Positions 46,057 through 55,440 of a stretch of 64,000 bases of DNA are shown in pieces. A model generated the notes under the pieces. That model saw only the letters and a list, made by a program, of their open reading frames with translations. It ran no database searches and was not told the DNA's origin. The first letter of the stretch is position 1. Each line of letters opens with the position of its first letter. This DNA comes from Lenzites betulinus (lineage: Eukaryota > Basidiomycota > Agaricomycetes > Polyporales > Polyporaceae), in contig JABYQU010000058.1 in assembly GCA_022264855.1 (NCBI GenBank), positions 158,021 to 222,020 of the forward strand. Direction: 5' to 3'. The position numbers were made by a program, and so were the translations under genes.

Positions 46057-47064
46057 AGAGGGTTTGTTCGTGAAATGAAGGGCTAAGGGAGCGAAAGAGA
46101 GTCGCTGGCAGAAGAGGTAGGCGTTAGTAGAGAACGTGGGGGGCGTGAGTCCTGCGATAGAGATATTGAGCTTCTATCTCCGCGATCACACGGCCAGGGA
46201 TGGACTTACAGTTGGTGTTCGTGGATTTGGATGGTTGTATGCGCAGTTTCTGCTCTCGGACGGTCTGAAGGAGGGTAGGGAGGGCGGAGGGGAGGGGAGG
46301 AGGAGGATAGGGAGGAGGACGAGCGCAAAACGCGAACTGCTCCTCGAGCTTTAGCGCCGAGTTCAATCCCCATTGTCACGTGTCCTACGCGAGCTACTCG
46401 GCGGCGCTTAATGCGCCGCGACATCAAAAAGTTTGAGCCTTTGAAATTGCAGCTATGAAGCTTGTCTTCCACATCTACGATGCTGATTTCCTATGTTCTC
46501 TGGCAGCGATATCCACCTTATGGACGAGGACATGTGCACTTTGTCACGGTTTGGAGTGACCTGAGTGGTTTCACCTTGAAGTGACTAGTTAGCACGCATT
46601 AAAGACTTTTCGCGAGATGCGAATACTCACTCGACTGATCGGGCATGGCGAAGAACAGCACGGTAAAGCTGAGCCTGGAGCGCATGTGAGTGTTATATGT
46701 ATACGCTTGTAAACACTCCTCTTCAATGCAGCGTCACTGACGAGGCGAGATACATTCATTACGGGCTCGAAGCTTCGGGAGATGCAATGTATATGCCAGC
46801 TTCAGGTTAACATGAATACTGACACTTCTTCATGCACTGATCTGTATAGCCCTAGTCCACCAATGCGTCCCTGGTCCCATCGCGTCCCTTGTTGCACGTG
46901 GTGGCTCGTGTGCGCGGTAGCAGTCCATATAAGTATATCTCGCAGCGCTAACCGAGTTTCAATCACCTTTTCTCCCACCACCACCTGTCCGCTGTCCCGC
47001 GCACGGTAATCGACGCGTAGTCGTATCGAACAACCCAGTAACGCGCCCTCTCGGATAGCACCTC
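46057..47064. other. Divergent intergenic region
   Basis: It lies between the PPxY membrane protein (-) and the short-chain dehydrogenase (+). A TATA-like catataagtatat at about 46924 lies some 140 bp before the plus-strand start. A Gly/Arg-rich purine stretch lies at 46265-46325. One possible small gene is listed separately. Confidence 0.45.
46645..46810 (+). CDS. Possible small two-exon gene (39 residues)
   Basis: ATG at 46645 opens 13 codons, then a canonical 46-bp intron (GTGAGT...TGCAG, 46686-46731). The second exon (46732-46810) stays in frame and ends in TAA. The product would start MAKNSTVKLSLERIVTDEAR. I recognise no family. It may be a real small protein, the 5' end of a longer transcript, or chance. 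Confidence 0.25.
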
Positions 47065-48071
47065 ATGGTCACCCTTGTAAACGCGCTCGCAGGCTTAGGC
47101 GTTGGGCTTTCCATCCCTTACATCTACCGCTTCACCAGTTTCGTTTGGCTCTACTTCCTCCGGCCGACCACTATCCACCATTATCTCCACGGCGAGGCCC
47201 CATACGCCCTCGTAACTGGTGCCACAGACGGCATCGGGAAAGGGACTGTGGCTGAGCTTTACGCGCGGGGCTTCAACCTCCTCCTCCATGGAAGGAACGA
47301 GAAGAAAATGCAGAAGGTTGTCGAGGAGTTGCGTGAGCACGGAAAACCGGGCAGCAGCGGCGACATTCGCTACTTCATCGCGGACGCTACCAAAGCCGGG
47401 CTCGACTTCGAGAAGATGGTCGAGCCCTACAAGGACCTGAACATCACCCTTGTCATCCACAACGTTGGTGGCTCCAACGGTGTGCAGGCAGAAAAGTGCG
47501 TTATACACACGACTTACACCGATGCACGTCATGCTGACGGAGTCGGCTCGACAGGCTGGACGAGCGCCCTGAGCAGTATATCCACACCCTCCTGCAGTGG
47601 AATGCCCTGTTCCCCCTGCTGCTCTCGCGCGCGCTCCTCCCGCAACTGCGCCGCTCAGCCAAGCACGGCCCCGTCAACGTCCAATTTGTCGGCTCGCTCG
47701 CGGGCGACATCTGCCCCACGCGACTCTCGATCTACGCGTCCTCGAAGCGCTTCCTCGAGGCGCTCGCCCGCGCGCTGGACAATGACGAGCACTTCTTCGA
47801 TGGCCCCACGGGCGTGCGGTTCACGTACCTCGCTGTTGGCCCCGTCAACTCGGCATCGATGCACCAGGCCCCGAGCCTGCACACGCCTACGAGCGACACG
47901 TTTGGACGCGCGATCGTCGCGAGGACGGGGTGCGGCCTCAGGCGCGTCACGCCGTACGCGATGCACGCGGTGTCACAATTCGTTATGACCGCCCTAGGGG
48001 AGAGCACGGTGGATGCGTTTACCGCCAAGGAGATGAAGACACTGATTGAGGTGTATGCGAAGACTGAGTGA
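47065..48071 (+). CDS. Short-chain dehydrogenase, 3-ketoacyl-CoA reductase / 17-beta-HSD12-like
   Basis: The two exons are 47065-47495 and 47555-48071, 948 nt in all and 315 residues. An N-terminal hydrophobic stretch (NALAGLGVGLSIPYIY, then FVWLYFLRP) suggests ER-membrane anchoring. The Rossmann cofactor motif TGATDGIG is at residues 51-58, followed by RNEKKM and IHNVGG. The active site is represented by the Ser in FVGSLAG and the YASSK pair in exon 2. This layout fits the 3-ketoacyl-CoA reductase used in very-long-chain fatty acid elongation, or a related hydroxysteroid dehydrogenase; I cannot separate these from sequence alone. The C-terminus lacks a clear KKxx retrieval signal. Confidence 0.85.
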
Positions 48072-49006
48072 GCGGTGGGGGTCCCCAAATGTCGCCACCT
48101 GGGAATTGTACACTCACGGAACACCGTGCTGCCAAACTGTGTACAATCACAACCTCTTCATTCATGTTGTTCTCCGTTCATGTAGTTGTGTTGGACGCAT
48201 CCATGCCATCTCTCATTTACATGTTACGACGATCAAACGGACTCAGCCTGGTTTGTAGGATTTGAATCTCGATGGACCCTAACCCGAGGAGAAAGTCTGG
48301 ACACGTCTGCTCCACGTTTGCCCACGTCCGCCTCAGGCCGCGCCGCTTGCAGCTTTTCAGTCCTACGGACGCACACGAGTAGGGTGCAGTGAAGAATAGG
48401 GGGTTTAATAACAAACAATTATCCACAGCTGTAATAAACTGTTATTAACTGTGTGTTAATAAAGGTGGCCGGACAAGGGTGTGAATAATAGTGAATAATC
48501 CGCAAGCTCGGGGCCTTTTTAGAGAATGATACCAGACACCCAGAGACATCTGTGATCCACCTTGACCGGCTGAACTCGTATTCTGTCTAATAATGACATA
48601 ACGTAGTGCCCAAGGTCAGAGGGATACTGCTGAGAGGCTGGACTGTCGTCAAGCTTTCAACTGACCAGCGCGTGAGTATGACGGTCCTGTGTCACGTTCG
48701 CGCCCTTTTGGGGAGGTGACGTGACACCGAAGAGGTTCGCTCGAGGGGGAGAGACTGGGTATCGGTCTGGTCTCGATTGAACGCTACCGACTGGGTTGCG
48801 AGTCGGGGGTTTATATACATGTCAAGAACGCGAAGGATCGGAGGGCACTCTAAGCTAGGCTGAGTGAGTTGGGCAAAGGGTACGGAATGAGCGAGATAGG
48901 CGCAAGGCCGAGCGAGTGAGTAAAGACAGGTGCCGCCGATACTGGGCAGAGGGCGAGGGTAAACGAGTATGAGTGCGATCATAACGACAGTGGCGTAGAT
49001 AGACAG
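48072..49006. other. Intergenic region with possible hAT left end
   Basis: From 48387 the sequence starts CAGTGAAGAAT and then has AT-rich gttaataa-type words (48400-48500). These also occur at 57040-57175 beyond the hAT transposase fragment. No gene is seen between here and the gypsy LTR. Confidence 0.45.
48387..48480 (+). repeat. Candidate left terminus of the hAT element
   Basis: CAGTGAAGAAT at 48387 is close to the reverse complement of the sequence at 57175-57185 (ATTCTTCACGG). Both termini share ttattaactgtgtgttaat nearby. Eight-base target duplications are not visible, so the assignment is tentative. Confidence 0.4.
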
Positions 49007-49371
49007 TGTTACAACCGTACGTGCTTCAGTGACGGTTGGTCACACGATTATGTCTGGGATCGGTCACGGACTCTGCCTCGTGGTTACCATGTGTTTTGGA
49101 TACGTGTTTCGGTGCCTCATGGCTACGGTGTGTTTCTGCTACGCGTTTCAGTACCTTATGGCTACGGTGTGGTTACCTGCAGGCTGCGCCTCATGGTTAC
49201 AGAGTGTCTCACATGTATATATACGAGTAGGAGAGCTGAGGAGAACCTCAGCTCGACCTGGTTATCTATCGCCCTTCGAACCTCCCCTCTGAACCTCGAT
49301 CCCTCTGTGTGAAGCGAATAAGTCCCTGTGCTGAAAGCCTAACAAGCGAACCACTGGGCATCGTCTTAACA
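49007..49371 (+). repeat. Gypsy 5' LTR
   Basis: It begins TGTTACAACC and ends CTTAACA, so the ends form a TGTTA/TAACA inverted repeat. A TATA element (tatatata, 49216-49223) lies inside. No second LTR remains in the window to confirm the borders, which rest on the terminal repeats, TATA and PBS positions. Confidence 0.7.
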
Positions 49372-49373
49372 TA

Positions 49374-49383
49374 AGGTCGAGCT
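49374..49383 (+). other. Predicted self-primer binding site
   Basis: AGGTCGAGCT starts two bases after the LTR end. Its exact reverse complement AGCTCGACCT is at 49250-49259, about 30 bp downstream of the TATA element, where transcription should start. The 5' end of the transcript could therefore fold onto this site and prime reverse transcription, as in Tf1/sushi-type fungal elements. Confidence 0.7.
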
Positions 49384-49912
49384 CTCCCCATCCGTCGATC
49401 TACCAGGATCTAGACAACCAGCTGAAACCCGACGAACCCGAACCTGAACCGCTGCTGAAAAGCGAGCGGTAACCCGACGAATCGACACGGAACCAGTCCC
49501 GAACGAATCAGAAGACTGGTCCTTTGACCCCAGCACTGGGTTAATCTACCACGAAGAACACCTAGTCTACCCAGTAGGAAACGACAAGTGGAGATACGTA
49601 AACCAAGAACGAACAGACGTAACTATCGACGAACTCCGAGCAGAGAACCCTAACTACGACGAACGATACTATCGCTTCACTGGAAGAGAAGCCCCGAGAC
49701 TAAGAGTCACACCGAAACCGACCCCACTCGACCAGATCGCACAGGAAGATCCTGTCCCAAGAGAGCCAGAACCCGAGAACTCCGAGAGCGAATCAGAGCA
49801 ATCTCAGCATAGCTTCGACACCCCCACCCCACGAACCACCGGAGAACTTCCTGCATTAACAGACGCAGTAGCCACTATCCATATCCACGAAGAACCCCGA
49901 CCGCAACCCAGA

Positions 49913-50830
49913 ATGGCAGACGAAGTCAAGCTCAAGATGCCGCCGACCTTCGATGGCAAACGAGAAGAGCTCATCGGATGGACCCAGAAATGCGCTCTCT
50001 ACTTCAAGTTCTACGAAACCAAGTTCAACACCGACGAGAAGAAAATAACATTCGCGCTCATGTTGATGAACGAAGGAACGGCAGGACAATGGGCCAGCGA
50101 CTTCATCACTGAAGCTGAAGCTCGGAATCCCGTCAACTATGGCACTTGGAATGCCTTCAAGGACGCGCTTAAAGCTTCGTTCCAAGACGTCGATATGGCC
50201 GCCAGCGCCAGAGTCCTGCTACGGAACCTCAATCAGGGCAAGAAGACAGCGGAAGAATACATTCTCGAGTTCAAGAATGTCATCAGTCGATGCGGAATCA
50301 AGGACTTCAACGTTATCGCCGACTTCTTCTATCAAGGGCTGAACAAACCCCTGAGAGAAAAGATGTTTGCATTGGCCACTATGCCAGATGACGCCAGCAA
50401 GCTCTACTCTCAAGCAGCCCGCCTCGAACAGCAATGGCGACTAGGCCAAGCCTACGATAAGAACTCGACGAAGAAGCCAGTATTCTTCCCAAAGCGCTAC
50501 TCGAGCCCAAAAGAGAAGGACCCTGACGCCATGGACGTTGATCGCATGACCACCGAAGAAAGAGACCGACACTACAAGGAAGGACGATGCTTCACCTGTC
50601 ATGAAATTGGACATCTCTCTCGCCACTGCCCAACCAGGAAGAACAAAGGGAAGCAGCCAGCACGCAAGATGCGGATGACCGAAACAGAGGAGGAAGCCGA
50701 AGAAGAGGGCGACGAAGACGGGAACACTCGCACTGTTACAACAGCCAGAATTCGCACTGCACTCAGAGGAGTTACCAACCCAGTTGAGAGGGACTCGATG
50801 GTGAAGGACATCCTGGAGGAGGGTTTTTAA
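49913..50830 (+). CDS. Gypsy Gag with CCHC zinc knuckle
   Basis: A frame of 305 residues from the first ATG. The capsid-like region runs MPPTFDGKREELIGWTQK, WNAFKDALKASF, TAEEYILEFKNVISRCGI, and the nucleic-acid-binding knuckle is CFTCHEIGHLSRHC. An acidic tail follows and the frame ends GAG GAG GGT TTT TAA at 50828-50830. The same frame is open upstream to 49448 without an ATG and reads like the usual N-terminus of such Gags (WSFDPSTGLIYHEEHLVYPV), so the real product probably started further 5' with a lost or non-AUG start. Confidence 0.9.
   Translation: MADEVKLKMPPTFDGKREELIGWTQKCALYFKFYETKFNTDEKKITFALMLMNEGTAGQWASDFITEAEARNPVNYGTWNAFKDALKASFQDVDMAASARVLLRNLNQGKKTAEEYILEFKNVISRCGIKDFNVIADFFYQGLNKPLREKMFALATMPDDASKLYSQAARLEQQWRLGQAYDKNSTKKPVFFPKRYSSPKEKDPDAMDVDRMTTEERDRHYKEGRCFTCHEIGHLSRHCPTRKNKGKQPARKMRMTETEEEAEEEGDEDGNTRTVTTARIRTALRGVTNPVERDSMVKDILEEGF
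50821..50827 (+). promoter_or_regulatory. -1 ribosomal frameshift heptamer at the gag/pol junction
   Basis: G GGT TTT, an X XXY YYZ slippery heptamer in the correct phase, lies immediately before the gag stop TAA. After a -1 slip the frame is open through 50827-50883 and enters pol without a stop. No stem-loop was modelled. Confidence 0.6.
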
Positions 50831-50883
50831 GAACGTGGTCCGAAGCGACGTCGAAACCACGCACGCAGGTCCGTGCTGTAATT

Positions 50884-52534
50884 ATGGCAGACACCACCAA
50901 GCAATCCATGAGGATACCGCTGGCCATAATCACGGACCGAATCGTCGAAACCCAAGCCCTTATCGACACGGGAGCACAAGACTCCTTTGTGGACTATCAA
51001 TATGTCCTAGAAAAGAAACTGCCGATACAACCCCTCAAGGTCCCTATCCGAGCCCTCAACGCCGATGGAACCCCAAACAAGCAAGGGACAATCAAAGACT
51101 GTTCAGTCCTAGAAATCGAAGCTGGAGGACATCGACATCTTGTCCGCATGCTTGTCACCTCTCTAGGAAAGGAGAAGATCATCTTAGGGCTTCCTTGGCT
51201 ACAAAGGGTCAACGCCGAAATTGACTTCACCCGAGGCTCCCTTCACATCGACCCAGCAAAAGTGAATCTACAGCTCTCTGAACGGTTGCGACAGCTCTGG
51301 TTCCCAGAACAGAACCACTTCACCGGACGAATCATGCGGAAGACAACCATAGAAGATATTCCTGAAGACAATACGCGCCAACAGTCGGAAGAAGGCAGTA
51401 TCATTGCACAACAGGACACCATGAAAGCACCCTTTGCAGAATTACCCACGCCAAACGACGATCACCAAGAACAATGCACCGATAACCTGATACTAGCGTA
51501 CCTGGACAAGACCATTGAGCACCACGGGGACTACCTAAAGCTAGGAGACAAACTCACCACAGAAAACCCTAGTGAGGAAGAAGACCAGCGAGTCCGTCCC
51601 CGCCCGCGAACAGGACGAATCTATCGAGCACCGGAAGGAACAAGCTTCATCTACTCTATGAATCTCTGGATACGGGCCAAGATCAACCCGGCTATGGCGC
51701 TCGCACAACAAGCGTCCGAGAATAACCAGAAGATCCTACCTGAAGCATACCAAGAATTTGCATCGGTGTTTGAGAAGAAAGCGGCGGAACGATTCCCATC
51801 CTCCAGACCCTGGGACCATGCCATTGAACTGAAACCGGATTTCGTGCCTAAGGATTTCAAACCATATCGGCTGTCTCCACAGGAGCAACAAGCAGCCGAT
51901 GAATTCATTGATGAAAACCTAAAGAAAGGCTATATTCGCGAATCCAAATCCCCAATGGCATCACCACTATTCTTTGTTGGCAAGAAGGATGGATCTCTAC
52001 GGCCATGTCAAGACTACCGCTATCTCAACGAAGGAACCATCAAGAACGCTTACCCGCTCCCGCTAGTAGCCGAACTGGTTGACAAGCTGCAAGGTGCCAA
52101 GATCTTCTCCAAACTAGACTTGCGATCAGGCTACAACAACGTGCGAATCAAAGATGGTGATCAATGGAAAGCAGCTTTCAAGACCCACCGAGGACTATTC
52201 GAACCCATGGTCATGTTCTTCGGACTATGCAACTCCCCAGGAACCTTTCAGGCAATGATGAACGCCCTATTCAAAGACATGATCGACGAAGGATGGCTTG
52301 TGATCTACATGGACGATATCCTCATCTTTTCGAAGGACCAGAAGACACACAAAGAACGGACACGAAGGGTGCTGCAAAGGCTACAAGAAAATGACCTGTT
52401 CTTGAAGCTGGAGAAATGCACTTTTGACGCACCAGAAGTGGAATATCTTGGGATGATCATCCGGGAAAACCAGGTAGCCATGGACCCTATCAAGCTGAAA
52501 GGCATCCAGGATTGGAAAGAACCCACTGTAAAAA
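50884..52534 (+). pseudogene. Gypsy Pol, truncated (protease and reverse transcriptase)
   Basis: The aspartic protease motif is ALIDTGAQDSFVD, followed by a linker and the RT domain: DHAIELKPDFVPKDFKPYRL, ASPLFFVGKKDGSLRPCQDYR, KIFSKLDLRSGYNNVRI, FGLCNSPGTFQAMMN and the catalytic YMDDILIFSK. The frame stops being gypsy-like at 52534 after GIQDWKEPTVK, where an LTR of another element begins; only two foreign codons and a stop follow. RNase H and integrase are gone, so the element cannot move by itself. In this frame ATG 50884 need not be used, because the -1 frameshift would supply Pol. Confidence 0.92.
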
Positions 52535-52822
52535 TGACGGGGTAGGTGCCTTACTGGGCTCCTATCCCTTGGGTACTCTGGTCCGGGCTCGTATTTGGGC
52601 TCGGCGTACTCGTAGGGATGGTGGAGGGTAGTAAGGACTTACCCTCCACCAGGCGCCCGAGTTCCGAATACTCGGGACGCCGTACGCGGTGGCATTACAT
52701 ACATGCGGCTATCCGCGCGCTAATATGCGCGCGTGTACGTATGGTCCGATTCCGTATATTTTAGTTGTGCGTTTCGCACAACTAAAGGATCCTGTAGGAG
52801 CGCAGAATACGCGCTCCTTACA
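52535..52822 (-). repeat. 3' LTR of the gag-only element
   Basis: On the minus strand it starts TGTAAGGAGCGCG and ends CCTACCCCGTCA (288 bp, TG...CA ends). Its first 36 bp recur at 55405-55440 and contain a hairpin (GGAGCGC ... GCGCTCC). Confidence 0.75.
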
Positions 52823-52834
52823 CTCTCCCCCACT
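52823..52834 (-). other. Polypurine tract
   Basis: The minus strand reads agtgggggagag immediately upstream of the TGTAAGG start of the LTR, the usual place of the plus-strand primer. Confidence 0.7.
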
Positions 52835-53165
52835 AGACCTGATCCCAGGTCTACAGATGTATAGTAAAGAATATAAATAGTATATATTTTTTGAGGGCCA
52901 CAAATAGCAGTGGCCATTACGCCTATGATACACAGAAGTCGTCATGGCGTCCGACGGTTCATGGTAGGGGTCACCGATAGGTGACCCTGCGTCTGGGTGT
53001 ACGAACCGTGCTCGACGAGGCTGACGGTAAGAGGCGGCATGCCCGATAATATACTCGTCCACCAATTTCGGTGGGGTTATGATTGTTGATTAGCCAATAG
53101 TAGTCGACGCAGGTGGGGCAGGCACCTGCGCGGTGATAGTATCATGGGCGGTGAACCACATAGGT

Positions 53166-55404
53166 TCACGACGCCATGGACGTAGCATCGTCGTAAGGAG
53201 GGGGAGCATCGCCTCCCGGCTCTCCTTGAGTCTCTTGACGAGCCCCTGCGTCACCCATTTCGGTGACCGGGGCCGTGGTGGTGGGCGCAGCCTCGCCCTC
53301 CTCGACCTCCATGTTGTCGTTCGACGCGTGAGCTGGAGGGGGAGGAGCGGGGTTAGCGGCCGGAGCCTCGTTGGTAGCGGTCGACGTGGGTGTCGCCGCT
53401 ATGTTTAGGGATTGGGGAGGGGGTACATTGACCACCTCCGATACAGAGTGTATGCCGGGGAGAGCCGTGATAGGTTCCCCGGGAGTGATTCCTTCGCGAG
53501 AGGCGCGGGATCGCGCGGCCGCGTCGCGGTGCTCGTCTGCCCACTCGATGGTGACGCCTAGTCGGGCGTACCAGAGTGCGACGTGAAACAGGGACAGCGC
53601 GTCCTCTGCGAAGCTGCCGGGATATGCCTGCGTGGTGCTCTCGGGGCTGACAGGGTACTGTCCCGTCAGAATGATGTGACGGTACAGGCCCGGCACTGAG
53701 AACAATACGTTCGTCAGCGAGAGCCACCGTCCGCGTTCAGACGGGGTTACACGGCGCGTCAAAGCGCGGCGACCCATCTGGTGGAACTCGACGTGGACCA
53801 GTTGCGGCCGACCGTCGGGGGCGACCGTCATCCACGACGGACGAGACGACGGGTAGTTCTTCATCCACTCGCGAAGCTCCTTCGCGGTGGAGTCCAGCCG
53901 TGGCTGCGCGAGCTTCACGTGCGGCTGCTGCTTGGAGCGATACGGCCGTCCTGCAATCGGGCGGTCGTTGCGGGTGGTGGGCATCGGCAGATGCGCCGTG
54001 CTTGTAGGGATTAACCCCGGCGGCGTATATGCAGCCGGGTGGGGCTGGTCTACGGTGGGACCTGTCCGACTGGATGGGCCACCCGAGGGACCAGCTCGGT
54101 CGGGGTTCCGCCAGCTGCTCACCAAGACTTGTAATCCCCGCACGCTGGTCAGTGCGGGGTTGGCGTTGACCTGCGCCAGCAGATGTTGTATGCGATGCCG
54201 CGCCTGACCCATGTCAGTGTGCGAGGCATCCAAGATTTGCCGGGCCTCCTCTTGAGTCATTGGCACGAAGTCGTACCAATGGTTGGTGAGCTTGGGGTCC
54301 GAGTTCGCCGGTGCGGCTAACTCGTCGTGGGGCCAGTTGGGGATGAGCGACTGATGAGAGGCGGCAGTCGTGCCTGTCCACGTCATCGTGCCCGGGCGTG
54401 GAGGAGCTGGTACTCCTCGACGCGCGTTCCGCATCACTTGCCGACTCGAAATACGCCGCGCCCGTTTGGCGTCGAACGTAGCCTCGTCTTCCGACGAGAA
54501 GTCGTAGTCGACCATGGGGTGCGGGGCCGGCTCTTCCCGCGGCGGCTCGATTCTTTGGGTCTCGGGCGACGTCTGCGTCGGCCGAGTCGTGGTAGACGAT
54601 CCTTGTCGGAACATGTCAAATCCACGAACGTCCCCTGCTGATATTGGCGGGGGAAAGCGGGACGACATGTCCTCGCGCCTATCCCCGCGCCGCACCGTCC
54701 TGTCCTCGTTGGGACGGCTGTAAGGTTGGTAACGAGCAGTTTCTGCTCGAGACTCCTGTTGTTTCTTCATATCCTCCAGCTGCTGCTGGAGTCGATCCTT
54801 CTCGTCTTGCAGATCGTCGTACCGCTCGCGCTCGTCGTTGCGCTCGCGACGGTACCGCTCCATCGTCTCACGACGCTCATCTGCGAGCTGCCGTGCCTCC
54901 TTCAACTGCTCTTGCAGTTCGGCTATACGCCGCTCGTTCTCCGCGGCGTCCCCTCCCTCCTTGGAGCGACTATGCTCCTCGAAGTACTGCCAGAACCGGG
55001 CTTGAAGCTGAGCTTGCACGCTCATTTGAGCTTCGCGCAGCGATGGCTCCGACTGCGCGCCCCGAAGATGGCGGATGAACTCGGCGCAGATCACGCAGCC
55101 CGTCGTATGCGCGACGAGGAGCGGATGCTCTGCTACCGGTCCCCAGGCCAGGTTCATGCTCAGTGGCATGATGGGCGGCATCCCTGGCATTACGCCCATG
55201 GGAGCGACCTGATTTTGGGGCGGAGCAAACGCTGAGACCGACGCCCCATGTGCTTGAGGGTACGCGGGCGGGTACGCGTAGCCGTATCCCGGCTGCGGAT
55301 ATTGATTCGTAGGCGGTGTCTGCGTTGGGGCACCGCCGTACTGGTACTGGGCCGGATACGGCGCAGGATACCCAGCTACTTGCTGATGCACGGCTGGGGC
55401 GGCA
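53166..55404 (-). CDS. Gag-like protein of the LTR element
   Basis: The open frame runs from above 55404 to the stop at 53166 (about 745 residues inside the element). It has a Pro/Tyr/Gln-rich N-terminus (YPAPYPAQYQYGG), then HTTGCVICAEFIRHLRG. A highly charged coiled coil follows at about 54740-54960 (many EQLKEAR, RRERNDERERYDD type heptads), then a Pro/Ser linker. The C-terminal half contains HWYDFVPMTQEEARQILD, ELREWMKNYPSSRPSWM and LFHVALWYARLGVTIEWADEH, and an acidic end. I see no zinc knuckle, protease or RT. It resembles the long open frames of non-autonomous basidiomycete LTR elements. An ATG at 55517 is outside the element and antisense to hAT, so it is not the start; the true start is unknown. 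Confidence 0.6.
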
Positions 55405-55440
55405 GGATCCTGTAGGAGCGCAGGATACGCGCTCCTTACA
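55405..55440 (-). repeat. Remnant of the 5' LTR (36 bp)
   Basis: It differs from the start of the 3' LTR by one base (ggatacgc versus gaatacgc on the plus strand). After GGATCC the sequence changes straight to gag-like coding sequence. Confidence 0.7.

Larger units (their letters stand above)
49007..52534 (+). mobile_element. Ty3/gypsy LTR retrotransposon, 3'-truncated
   Basis: It has a 5' LTR, a Gag frame with zinc knuckle, and a Pol frame holding protease and reverse transcriptase. Pol is cut at 52534 by the LTR of another element; RNase H, integrase and the 3' LTR are missing. PBS and gag-pol junction show two notable signals (see findings). Confidence 0.92.
52535..55440 (-). mobile_element. 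Gag-only LTR retroelement joining gypsy and hAT remnants
   Basis: On the minus strand the 3' LTR (52822-52535) is preceded by a polypurine tract, and the inner region is a long gag-like frame. The 5' end at 55440 keeps only the first 36 bp of the LTR. The left flank is gypsy RT (aaaaa) and the right flank is hAT transposase (agtgc). The flanks do not match as a target duplication, so this is a recombinant or deletion product, not a simple insertion. Confidence 0.72.

Noticed and set aside
48692..48982. Minus-strand 96-codon frame before the gypsy LTR
   Set aside because: Low complexity, no motif, and located in repeat-flanking DNA.
53166..55404. A cellular coiled-coil protein
   Set aside because: It is directly bounded by an LTR with polypurine tract on one side and an LTR remnant on the other, which marks it as element-encoded.
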